Notes: generated by a model not told the origin, from the sequence alone. Numbered from the stretch's first letter, positions 1 through 5,760 are shown. The stretch is 5,760 nt of DNA from Namhaeicola sp039714555 (GCA_039714555.1 JBDLJB010000076.1:1-5760), one strand, 5' to 3'. Translations and numbers: made by a program.

Positions 1-9
1 CTTTCTTTT

Positions 10-49
10 AAAGATCCCGATTCTTATGAGTCGGGATCTTTTTGTTTTA
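10..49 (+). terminator. Strong intrinsic terminator of an upstream gene outside the window
   Basis: Bases 10-20 and 31-41 are perfectly complementary (core AAGATCCCGA / TCGGGATCTT). The pairing can extend inward by T21-G30 (wobble), T22-A29 and C23-G28, giving a stem of about 14 pairs closed by the tetraloop TTAT. A T-rich tract follows on the plus strand (TCTTTTTGTTTTA). The complementary strand has only a mixed A/T tail, so the signal mainly serves plus-strand transcription. It probably ends the gene just left of the window and insulates porQ from it. Confidence 0.88.
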
Positions 50-142
50 TAGATGTTTATATGTTTAAAAGTTATGAATATTCTGCTAAAGTAATTGTTG
101 TATTAGGTTATAAAACAAATTTCCTTTTTCTTTGTGTGCTGT

Positions 143-1168
143 ATGCTTAAGATAACCCTATATATAATATTTTTTATAACTTATTTTGCTCAGGCACAAG
201 TAGGTGGTGATCGAATTTATAATTTTTTAAATATACCCGTATCTGCCCGTCAAGCAGCAATAGGCGGTGATATTTACACCATATATGATGATGTTAATCA
301 ACCCTTATGGAATCCGTCAACAATAAACCAATTTATTGATAATCAAGTAGCCGTAAATTATATCAATTATCTGGGAGATATCAATATGGGTTCTGTAACA
401 TTTGCTCATATGATCAATAAAAATTTTGGAACCATGCATGCAGGTATTCAATATATTGATTATGGTGAATTTATTGGAGCTGATGTAGATGGTAATGAAA
501 CAAATAATTTTAAAGCCAGAGATTTGTCTTTTTCTTTAGGCTATGGTTACCAAATACCAAGTACATACTTTCATTTGGGTGCTAATTTAAAACTATTAAG
601 CTCTAAAATTGAAAATTATACTTCTCAAGGAGCTGCTTTAGACTTTGGTATCTATTATTTTAATGATCAACGACCCTATACTTTTACAGCTGTGATTAGA
701 AATATTGGTTTTCAAATTTCACCTTATGATGAAATACGTGAAAAATTGCCAATGGAAATTGCAGTAGGCGCTTCATATCAACTTGAAGATGTTCCTTTAA
801 AGTGGTATGTTACTATAAATAATTTACAACAATGGAATATAGCAAAACCGAATCCTTCTGAAAGTCAAACTGATCTTGATGGAATAACAACAGATGAAAA
901 TATTAATTTTTTTGATAATGCTATCCGACATGTAGTTATTGGGGGTGAATTCTTTTCTGACAAGAAATTTAATTTAAGATTTGGATATAATTTTAGACGT
1001 GCAGCTGAATTAAATTTGACAGAAAGCAGGACTTTTGCCGGAATTTCTGCTGGTTTTGGTATTAAAATGGGGCGTTTAAAATTTGATTATGCTTTTACAA
1101 AATATCATCCGGTAAGTAATACAAGTACATTTACTTTACATTTTAACCTAACCCGAAGAAAATTTTAG
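143..1168 (+). CDS. porQ: Type IX secretion system protein PorQ, outer-membrane beta-barrel
   Basis: This is a 341-residue protein of the PorV/PorQ family of FadL-like outer-membrane barrels. In Porphyromonas gingivalis PorQ belongs to the cell-surface attachment complex (PorU, PorV, PorQ, PorZ) of the type IX secretion system, which processes and anchors secreted cargo. Residues 1-18 form a signal peptide: Lys3, a hydrophobic stretch, then an AQA/Q cleavage site. The family signature follows at about residues 28-42 (FLNIPVSARQAAIGG). The rest alternates polar and hydrophobic residues as barrel strands do, with many Tyr/Phe/Gly, and the chain ends in Phe341. A GTG at 134 could add three residues (MCC), but the ATG at 143 gives a cleaner signal peptide and is preferred. 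cmk starts one base after the stop. I found no good promoter match in 50-142. Identity rests on motif recall and the cmk neighbour. Confidence 0.88.
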   Translation: MLKITLYIIFFITYFAQAQVGGDRIYNFLNIPVSARQAAIGGDIYTIYDDVNQPLWNPSTINQFIDNQVAVNYINYLGDINMGSVTFAHMINKNFGTMHAGIQYIDYGEFIGADVDGNETNNFKARDLSFSLGYGYQIPSTYFHLGANLKLLSSKIENYTSQGAALDFGIYYFNDQRPYTFTAVIRNIGFQISPYDEIREKLPMEIAVGASYQLEDVPLKWYVTINNLQQWNIAKPNPSESQTDLDGITTDENINFFDNAIRHVVIGGEFFSDKKFNLRFGYNFRRAAELNLTESRTFAGISAGFGIKMGRLKFDYAFTKYHPVSNTSTFTLHFNLTRRKF

Positions 1169-1169
1169 T

Positions 1170-1856
1170 ATGGATAAAAAAATTACCATTGCTATTGATG
1201 GATTTTCATCAACAGGAAAAAGTACAGTTGCCAAACACTTGGCTAAAAATTTGGGATATGTATATGTTGATACAGGAGCAATGTATAGGGCTGTTGCGCT
1301 TTATGCTTTACAAAAAGGATACATTTCAAAGAATGATTTCTATAAAGAAAAACTGATATCAGACTTGAATAATATTGAGTTGAAATTTGTATTTAATAAA
1401 GATCTTGGTTTTGCAGAAATGTATTTAAATGATGTAAATGTTGAAGAAAAAATTAGAACTCTTGAAGTTTCAAATTATGTAAGCAAGATTGCTACAGTTT
1501 CAGAAATTCGTGAAAAATTAGTTGAACAGCAACAATTAATAGGCAAAAATAAAGGAGTTGTAATGGACGGAAGAGATATTGGCACAGTAGTCTTTCCGGA
1601 TGCAGAATTAAAGATATTTATGACTGCAAGTCCTGAAAAGAGGGCTTATCGAAGGTATAATGAAATGATAAATAAGGGTGATGAAGTAACTTATGAAACA
1701 GTTTTAAAAAATGTAAATGATAGAGATCAATTAGATACTTCTCGTAAAGATTCACCTTTGGTAAAAGCAAATAATGCTATTGAATTGGATAATAGTGATC
1801 TAACTGTTGATGAAACATTTGAAAAGGCTTTACAATTGGTAATGAGTAAACTTTAA
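1170..1856 (+). CDS. cmk: Cytidylate kinase (CMP/dCMP kinase)
   Basis: This is a 228-residue cytosolic kinase that transfers the ATP gamma-phosphate to CMP or dCMP, making CDP/dCDP in pyrimidine salvage and nucleotide supply. The P-loop is GFSSTGKST (residues 11-19). The nucleotide-monophosphate site includes YVDTGAMYRAVAL (32-44). The conserved DGRDIGTVVFPDA lies at 133-145, and the Arg-rich region after it (RAYRRYNE, 158-165) leads to the LID-type segment VNDRDQLDTSRKDSPL (182-197). Length and motif order fit full-length bacterial Cmk. The P-loop reads SSTGKS rather than the SGAGKG of the E. coli enzyme; as I recall, Bacteroidota versions look like this. The ATG lies one base beyond the porQ stop, so the two are almost certainly co-transcribed and possibly translationally coupled. 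A hairpin begins within its stop codon. Confidence 0.97.
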   Translation: MDKKITIAIDGFSSTGKSTVAKHLAKNLGYVYVDTGAMYRAVALYALQKGYISKNDFYKEKLISDLNNIELKFVFNKDLGFAEMYLNDVNVEEKIRTLEVSNYVSKIATVSEIREKLVEQQQLIGKNKGVVMDGRDIGTVVFPDAELKIFMTASPEKRAYRRYNEMINKGDEVTYETVLKNVNDRDQLDTSRKDSPLVKANNAIELDNSDLTVDETFEKALQLVMSKL

Positions 1857-1880
1857 ACCTGAATTTGGACTCAGGTTTTA
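1855..1880 (+). terminator. Hairpin terminator at the end of porQ-cmk, possibly bidirectional
   Basis: AAACCTGA (1855-1862) pairs perfectly with TCAGGTTT (1871-1878) around an eight-base loop, with TTTTA at 1876-1880. The stem begins at the second base of the cmk TAA stop. It lies in the 68-base gap between convergent cmk and queE, so it could also stop queE transcripts. On the minus strand the stem is followed by TTTAAAGTTT, a weaker tail. The T-tract is short on both sides, so efficiency may be moderate. Confidence 0.65.
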
Positions 1881-1924
1881 ACGCTTTTCTTATAGTGATT
1901 GTCAAAATTTGATTTACCAAAAAT

Positions 1925-2554
1925 CTATGGTATATGTAAATACTTATGAGTTTGTATTGAAATTTTCCATTTAGGATTTTGCATTACATAATCTACAATA
2001 AAAGGAGTTATTTTTTCGCTCTTACTCCATTCGGGTTGTAAAAATAATTCACAATTAGCCGTTACTTTAGCAGCTTCTTCTTCAGCAAATTTAAAATCAT
2101 GTTTTGTATTTATAATGATTTTTAATTCATGGGCTTTAGCGTAGATTTCGGGTAAGGGTAGTTTATTTTTCTTTGGTGATAAACAAATCCAATTCCAAAC
2201 GCCAGTTAATGGATAAGCTCCAGAAGTTTCAATATGGGTCTTTAATTTTAATTTTTGAAGTTTTTTGGTTATGTAATCCATGTTCCATGTTAATGGCTCA
2301 CCACCTGTTATTACAACTGTATTGGCATGTTTCGCAGCATTTTTAACAATTTGATCTGTAAGAGTAGCAGGATGTAATTCAGCATTCCAACTTTCTTTAA
2401 CGTCACACCAATGACATCCAACATCGCATCCACCGATTCGTATAAAATAAGCAGCTTTTCCTGTATGAAAACCTTCACCCTGTATAGTATAAAATTCTTC
2501 CATTAAAGGAAGCATTTTACCTTCATTTATTAAATTTTGTGTTCTTTTATCCAA
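1925..2554 (-). CDS. queE: 7-carboxy-7-deazaguanine synthase (radical SAM)
   Basis: QueE converts 6-carboxy-5,6,7,8-tetrahydropterin to 7-carboxy-7-deazaguanine using SAM, a [4Fe-4S] cluster and Mg2+, on the route to preQ0 and queuosine in tRNA. With the start used here it has 209 residues. It shows the substrate-side motif EEFYTIQGEGFHTG (19-32), the cluster motif C43-x3-C47-x2-C50, the SAM-binding GGEP (84-87), HIETSG (107-112), SPKK (126-129) and the C-terminal QTHKYLHIP. The start at 2554 is TTG. An in-frame TAA lies three codons upstream, so no earlier ATG is possible. The alternative ATG at 2515 (Met14) would drop the first 13 residues; from memory, Flavobacteriia homologues keep a similar short extension before LPLMEEFYT, which favours TTG. 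The gene stands alone, with no queC, queD or queF in the window. Function is secure; the start is not. Confidence 0.95.
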   Translation of the reverse strand: MDKRTQNLINEGKMLPLMEEFYTIQGEGFHTGKAAYFIRIGGCDVGCHWCDVKESWNAELHPATLTDQIVKNAAKHANTVVITGGEPLTWNMDYITKKLQKLKLKTHIETSGAYPLTGVWNWICLSPKKNKLPLPEIYAKAHELKIIINTKHDFKFAEEEAAKVTANCELFLQPEWSKSEKITPFIVDYVMQNPKWKISIQTHKYLHIP

Positions 2555-2572
2555 TTTACATATTTAAAAATG

Positions 2573-2602
2573 CAAATATAATTAAAGGATTATTATTTTC
2601 AA
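2573..2602 (-). promoter_or_regulatory. Bacteroidota-type promoter for queE
   Basis: Read on the minus strand, TTG (2602-2600) is followed after exactly 19 bases by TATATTTG (2580-2573). This matches the Bacteroidota sigma consensus of a -33 TTG and a -7 TAnnTTTG in every defined position. Transcription should begin near 2567-2569. That would leave a leader of about 13-15 bases to the TTG start at 2554, or about 53 bases to the ATG at 2515. It is the clearest promoter in the window. Confidence 0.72.
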
Positions 2603-2627
2603 CTTTCAATCATTTAAACTATTTTTA
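2598..2627 (+). promoter_or_regulatory. Weak candidate promoter for the HerA-like ATPase gene
   Basis: TATTTTTA (2620-2627) matches TAnnTTTG in all but the last defined base. At a 19-base spacing the -33 element would be TTC (2598-2600) rather than TTG. The predicted start of transcription, near 2633, would leave a leader of about 12 bases. The gene is divergent from queE, so it must have a promoter in this 90-base gap, and no plus-strand TTG is available there. The element almost completely overlaps the queE promoter. Confidence 0.27.
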
Positions 2628-2644
2628 TAAAAAATTATTTAACG

Positions 2645-4141
2645 ATGCCAAACAGTCAAGAATTTATAAATGTAATTGAAACAGGTTATCAAACTAAGGG
2701 AGAATCAATTATTTTAGGTGGTGCAATGTTAGGTGAAGAAACCCTAAAAGATACTTATGTAAAAATTCCTTTAAAAACTATCAACAGGCACGGATTGATA
2801 GCCGGTGCAACAGGTACGGGTAAAACTAAAACCTTACAGGTTTTTGCCGAAAATTTATCAGAAAAAGGAATTCCGGTATTACTGATGGATGTGAAAGGAG
2901 ATTTGAGTGGATTAGCAAAAGCAAGCCCGGGTCATCCAAAAATTGATGAAAGACATGAAAAAATAGGTTTACCTTTTACAGCTAAAGGCTTTCCGATTGA
3001 AATATTAACCATTTCTGAACAAAATGGGACAAGATTACGTGCAACTGTTTCAGAATTTGGACCAACATTACTTTCTCGAATTTTAGATTTATCGGATACA
3101 CAAAGTGGAATTGTTGCTATATTATTTCAATATTGTGATGATAGTAAATTACCTTTACTAGATCTAAAAGATTTTAAAAAGATTTTACAATTTTCTACTC
3201 AGGAAGGTAAAAAAGAATTGGAAGCTTCGTATGGACGAATTTCAACTGCTTCAACAGGTTCAATTTTACGAAAAATAGTTGAATTAGAACAGCAGGGTGG
3301 CGATCTATTTTTTGGAGAACGATCATTTGATGTTAATGATCTGGTTAGAATTGATGATAATGGGAGGGGAATTATTTCCGTATTAAGGTTAACCGATATA
3401 CAAGATAAACCCAAATTATTTTCAACTTTTATGTTGCAATTATTGGCAGAGATCTACAATACTTTTCCGGAGTTAGGAGATAGTGATAGACCGGAACTCG
3501 TTTTGTTTATTGATGAAGCACATTTGATATTTGAAAATGCTTCAAAAACATTATTAGATCAGTTAGAAAGTACTGTAAAATTGATCCGTTCAAAAGGGAT
3601 TGGTATTTATTTTGTAACACAAAACCCAAAAGATATTCCTTCAGATATATTATCTCAATTGGGTTTAAAAGTACAACACGCTTTAAGAGCTTTTACTGCA
3701 AAAGATAGAAAAGCTATCAAATTAGCTGCTGAGAATTATCCCGATTCAGAATATTATGATACTGCTGAAGTATTAACACAACTTGGTATAGGAGAAGCTT
3801 TGGTTTCAGCATTAAATGAAAAAGGTATTCCTACACCTCTTGCCAGAACTATGTTGCGCGCACCAATGAGTAGAATGGATATTTTGGAAGATAATGAAAT
3901 TAAAGAAATTATAAAGTATTCAAAAATTTCAAAAAAGTACAATGAAATAATTGATAGAGATAGTGCTTATGAAATGCTTAATACTAAAATAGAAGATATT
4001 CAAGAGGAAGTTAAAAGTACAAAAACAAAGAAAAAAAGCTCTAAGACTAATAAAGATACATTAAAACCAATACTAAAAGTAGTTACCAGCGCCACTTTTA
4101 TTAGAGGAATGTTTGGTTTATTAAATAAAGTAATGAGATAG
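2645..4141 (+). CDS. HerA-like ATPase of the DUF853 / YjgR family
   Basis: This is a 498-residue cytosolic P-loop ATPase resembling E. coli YjgR (DUF853, 'helicase HerA-like'). Its relatives in the HerA/FtsK clade pump DNA, but the biochemical role of YjgR proteins is, to my knowledge, unsettled. Visible parts: Walker A GATGTGKT (54-61); the family segment VLLMDVKGDLSGLAK (78-92); Walker B LVLFIDEAH (285-293) with Asp290 and Glu291; a polar sensor-like FVTQNP (323-328); and an Arg in HALRAFTAKD (345-354) that could serve as an arginine finger. A lysine-rich linker (457-470, seven Lys in 14) precedes the conserved tail FIRGMFGLL (485-493). Length fits the family. ATG 2645 follows an A/T-rich leader without a Shine-Dalgarno site. 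No nurA, mre11 or other nuclease gene adjoins it, so the canonical HerA-NurA end-resection role is not supported. The next gene follows after 40 bases with no terminator. Confidence 0.93.
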   Translation: MPNSQEFINVIETGYQTKGESIILGGAMLGEETLKDTYVKIPLKTINRHGLIAGATGTGKTKTLQVFAENLSEKGIPVLLMDVKGDLSGLAKASPGHPKIDERHEKIGLPFTAKGFPIEILTISEQNGTRLRATVSEFGPTLLSRILDLSDTQSGIVAILFQYCDDSKLPLLDLKDFKKILQFSTQEGKKELEASYGRISTASTGSILRKIVELEQQGGDLFFGERSFDVNDLVRIDDNGRGIISVLRLTDIQDKPKLFSTFMLQLLAEIYNTFPELGDSDRPELVLFIDEAHLIFENASKTLLDQLESTVKLIRSKGIGIYFVTQNPKDIPSDILSQLGLKVQHALRAFTAKDRKAIKLAAENYPDSEYYDTAEVLTQLGIGEALVSALNEKGIPTPLARTMLRAPMSRMDILEDNEIKEIIKYSKISKKYNEIIDRDSAYEMLNTKIEDIQEEVKSTKTKKKSSKTNKDTLKPILKVVTSATFIRGMFGLLNKVMR

Positions 4142-4181
4142 AATTTATACAATCAATAATAAAGAATTAAAAATATATATA

Positions 4182-4712
4182 ATGAAAAAAGTCTTATTTT
4201 TAATTATTGCATTCATTTTTATACAATGCAGTGACCAAAAAACTAAATTAATTACTAAAGGAAAAGTAGGTGAAATAACAAAAATTACCACCGAAAAAGA
4301 ATTGGAAGATATTTATAAAAATGATTCAATTGTAAAAATTCCTAAAGAGAGCATTTATGTTAATGAATATGCTATATATGAGAAGGGAGGAAAACATTTG
4401 CTTTCGGTTTTTCCTAAGATACCCGAAGATACTGTTAGTTTTATAGAGCGGATTCATATTTATTCACCTAAGTTCATAACTGAAAAAGGAGTGTCAACAA
4501 TATCGACTTTTAGTGATATTATGGCCAATTATTCTATCAATAAGATCGATCCAACATTTACAACAGCAATTATATATATTGATGAATTGAATGGTACTTT
4601 TGCTTTGGATAAAAAAGATCTGGGATTAGATGAGTTTGATTTGAATAAAATAAGTAAAGATCAAATACCTGATATGGCTAAAATAAAATATATCACGATT
4701 TGGTTTGAATAA
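4182..4712 (+). CDS. Putative small lipoprotein of unknown function
   Basis: This 176-residue protein belongs to no family I recognise. Residues 1-15 look like a lipoprotein signal: Lys2-Lys3, a hydrophobic core (VLFLIIAFIFI), then Cys16 followed by SDQK. The lipobox is FIQC, and Gln at -1 is unusual because Ala, Gly or Ser are normal there. The mature part (about 161 residues) is hydrophilic, Lys/Asp/Glu-rich, has no further Cys and no membrane segment, and ends in ITIWFE. Processing would place it as a lipid-anchored envelope protein facing the periplasm or the surface. The Ser-Asp directly after Cys16 leaves surface export possible in Bacteroidota, but this is not a clear export signal. 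The ATG at 4182 follows an A-rich leader typical of these genomes. It lies 40 bases after the HerA-like gene and 20 before the flavoprotein, so it may share their transcript. Base composition matches the neighbours. Confidence 0.82.
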   Translation: MKKVLFLIIAFIFIQCSDQKTKLITKGKVGEITKITTEKELEDIYKNDSIVKIPKESIYVNEYAIYEKGGKHLLSVFPKIPEDTVSFIERIHIYSPKFITEKGVSTISTFSDIMANYSINKIDPTFTTAIIYIDELNGTFALDKKDLGLDEFDLNKISKDQIPDMAKIKYITIWFE

Positions 4713-4728
4713 ATAGCATCTATATTTT
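4700..4728 (+). promoter_or_regulatory. Possible internal promoter for the flavoprotein-cupin pair
   Basis: TTG at 4700-4702 (part of a TTTG) is followed after 18 bases by TATATTTT (4721-4728), which matches TAnnTTTG except for the last base. Transcription would begin at about 4733, the A of the ATG of the next gene, so the message would be leaderless or nearly so. In such AT-rich DNA this kind of match arises easily by chance. Confidence 0.25.
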
Positions 4729-4732
4729 TTAA

Positions 4733-5371
4733 ATGAAAACTGATAAAACAAAAGTTAAACGAATTCCCAAGAGGGGATTTTATGATCAACAAACGATCTT
4801 TAAGATCTTAGATAGTGATTTTGTTTGTCAGATAGGTTTTATTCATCAAGATTACCCTGTAGTTATTCCAACAATCTATGGAAGAAAAGAAGATAATTTA
4901 TATTTTCACGGTTCTAATATTAGTAGAATGTTGCAAAATTTAGAAAAAGGATTAACAGTTTCTATTAATGTAACCCAAACTAAAAGTATTGTTTTAGCAA
5001 GATCAGCTATTCATCATTCTTTAAATTATAATTCAGTAACAATTTTTGGAAAGGCTAATTTAATCAGTGATGTTGATGAGAAGATCAAGGCATTAAAAAT
5101 TATCTCTGATCAAATTATACCCGGAAGGTGGGAAGAAGTTAGGCCACCAAATAAAAAGGAGTTGGATATAACAAAAGTATTACAATTAAAAATCACTGAA
5201 GCGTCTGCTAAAGTTAGAGATGAAGGTGTAAATGATGATAGAAATGATTATGAATTAGATATTTGGGCAGGTTTATTACCCATTGAGAAAAAGTATGGTA
5301 AACCTATTAATGATAGTAAGTTAAAAGAAGGAATTAATTTATCTGAAAGTGTGAATAAATTAATAATATGA
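4733..5371 (+). CDS. Pyridoxamine 5'-phosphate oxidase family (NimA-like) flavin split-barrel protein
   Basis: This is a 212-residue cytosolic protein of the PNPOx-like FMN-binding split-barrel superfamily, in the group that includes NimA-type 5-nitroimidazole reductases (Pyridox_ox_2). Recognisable family blocks are KRGFYDQQTIFKILD (13-27), PVVIPTIYG (42-50), LYFHGSNISRML (56-67), IVLARSAIHHSLNYNSVTIFG (86-106), GRWEEVRPP (131-139), EASAKVR (156-162) and DIWAGLLPI (176-184). The central strand pattern and His59 in YFHGS are typical of the flavin- or cofactor-binding core. Most members are annotated only by fold. The true substrate is unknown, and drug resistance should not be assumed. It is not PdxH, which has a different sequence. 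ATG 4733 lies 20 bases after the lipoprotein stop, and its TGA overlaps the start of the cupin gene. Fold assignment is strong; function is open. Confidence 0.92.
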   Translation: MKTDKTKVKRIPKRGFYDQQTIFKILDSDFVCQIGFIHQDYPVVIPTIYGRKEDNLYFHGSNISRMLQNLEKGLTVSINVTQTKSIVLARSAIHHSLNYNSVTIFGKANLISDVDEKIKALKIISDQIIPGRWEEVRPPNKKELDITKVLQLKITEASAKVRDEGVNDDRNDYELDIWAGLLPIEKKYGKPINDSKLKEGINLSESVNKLII

Positions 5372-5733
5372 ACAAGTATATAAAACAAACAAAACCTTTT
5401 GTGATTCCTACAGAGGATGGAAAACTCATTGAAGAACACTTTGGCCATACTAAAGATAATCCGGAATTAAGTTTGGCACACATGATTGCTCCATCAGGTT
5501 GGAGTGAACCATTTCAAACTCCTGAATTTGATGAATATACTTATATAATTAAAGGTAAAAAACAATTTAATATTGAAGGTGAAATTGTTATTTTAGAAGC
5601 CGGGCAATCTATAAAGGTTATAAAAGGAACCAGAGTACAATATTCTAATCCATTTGACATGGAATGTGAATATATTGCCATATGTACACCTGCATTTTCT
5701 GTTGGTTTAGTAAATAGAGAAGAGGAAATTTAA
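5368..5733 (+). CDS. Single-domain cupin protein lacking the usual histidine metal ligands
   Basis: This 121-residue protein is a complete one-domain cupin. Motif 1 aligns as G44-x5-Q50-x-P52-x3-E56-x6-G63, keeping the Gly and Glu positions but replacing both His of HxH. Motif 2 aligns around KGTRVQYSN (86-94), with Val90 where the third His is expected and Asn94 kept. The block YSNPFDMECEYIAICTPAFS (92-111) near the C-terminus matches a cupin subgroup I recall in many bacteria. A standard three-His metal site is therefore absent. It may bind a ligand without metal, use other residues, or act as a sensor or binding protein; the sequence does not decide. Its ATG overlaps the preceding TGA (ATGA), so translation is probably coupled to the flavoprotein, suggesting linked functions. 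No signal peptide is present. No terminator is visible in the 27 bases after its TAA. Confidence 0.88.
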   Translation: MNKYIKQTKPFVIPTEDGKLIEEHFGHTKDNPELSLAHMIAPSGWSEPFQTPEFDEYTYIIKGKKQFNIEGEIVILEAGQSIKVIKGTRVQYSNPFDMECEYIAICTPAFSVGLVNREEEI

Positions 5734-5760
5734 TGAATCCTGTAGAGTAATATGTAGAAC

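Noticed and set aside
60..134. Candidate porQ promoter boxes, TATGTTTA (60-67) and TTTCTTTG (127-134)
   Set aside because: Neither has a TTG at the expected 18-21 base spacing (the nearest TTG sites give 15 and 26), so I do not call a promoter in this stretch.
134..142. Upstream GTG start for porQ
   Set aside because: It adds only Met-Cys-Cys before the ATG at 143; the ATG gives a normal signal peptide and a commoner start codon.
1915..1932. TACCA / TGGTA inverted repeat over the queE stop codon
   Set aside because: A five-pair AT-rich stem without a following T-tract is too weak to call a terminator.
3199..3414. Minus-strand open frame of 71 codons inside the HerA-like gene
   Set aside because: It lies fully antisense to a well-conserved ATPase region, has no recognisable motif and is Ser/Pro-rich in the way antisense frames of such genes usually are.
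3754..3942. Minus-strand open frame of 62 codons inside the HerA-like gene
   Set aside because: It is antisense to coding sequence; its hydrophobic Ile/Ser-rich product reflects the complement of Asp/Asn/Lys codons and is not a real membrane protein.
4028..4040. Run of seven A in the HerA-like gene as a frameshift site
   Set aside because: The codon phase does not fit a -1 slippery heptamer (X XXY YYZ), and the reading continues in frame to the conserved C-terminal tail.
4795..4810. Inverted repeat GATCTT-T-AAGATC with the palindrome TAAGATCTTA
   Set aside because: It lies inside the flavoprotein coding sequence over ordinary codons of a conserved helix and has no T-tract; probably chance in AT-rich DNA.
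5248..5448. Minus-strand open frame of 66 codons across the flavoprotein-cupin junction
   Set aside because: It runs opposite to two recognised genes, has no family resemblance, and nothing supports a promoter or start.
5733..5750. Tiny frame ATG-AAT-CCT-GTA-GAG-TAA after the cupin gene
   Set aside because: It codes for five residues only; the TAATG overlap with the cupin stop is most simply chance.

Overview
The window is AT-rich (roughly 30% GC by eye), has A-rich leaders instead of Shine-Dalgarno sites, and carries a type IX secretion gene. It also holds one very good TTG-N19-TAnnTTTG promoter. These traits point to a chromosomal segment of a Bacteroidota bacterium, most likely of the Flavobacteriia type. 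Genus-level assignment is not possible from the sequence alone.

Layout. (1) Bases 10-49 hold a strong intrinsic terminator that closes an unseen upstream plus-strand gene. (2) Bases 143-1856 carry porQ (outer-membrane type IX secretion protein) and cmk (cytidylate kinase), separated by a single base. A hairpin that starts inside the cmk stop codon ends this unit. (3) Bases 1925-2554, on the minus strand, carry queE (7-carboxy-7-deazaguanine synthase). It converges on cmk and appears to begin at a TTG codon behind a clear Bacteroidota promoter. (4) From 2645 onward, on the plus strand and divergent from queE, come a DUF853/YjgR-type HerA-like ATPase, a small putative lipoprotein of unknown function, a NimA-like/PNPOx-family flavin split-barrel protein, and a cupin whose start overlaps the previous stop (ATGA).

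The genes do not form one pathway. porQ-cmk is, from memory, a common Bacteroidota gene pair that joins a secretion component to nucleotide metabolism. queE is a stand-alone step of 7-deazaguanine (queuosine) synthesis, with no queC, queD or queF in view. The flavoprotein and cupin are the only tightly coupled pair whose products might act together, but no substrate can be named. I see no tRNA, rRNA, insertion sequence, CRISPR array, phage gene or toxin-antitoxin pair. I found no convincing undescribed system. The most open questions are the lipoprotein, the metal-ligand-free cupin next to the flavoprotein, and the queE start.
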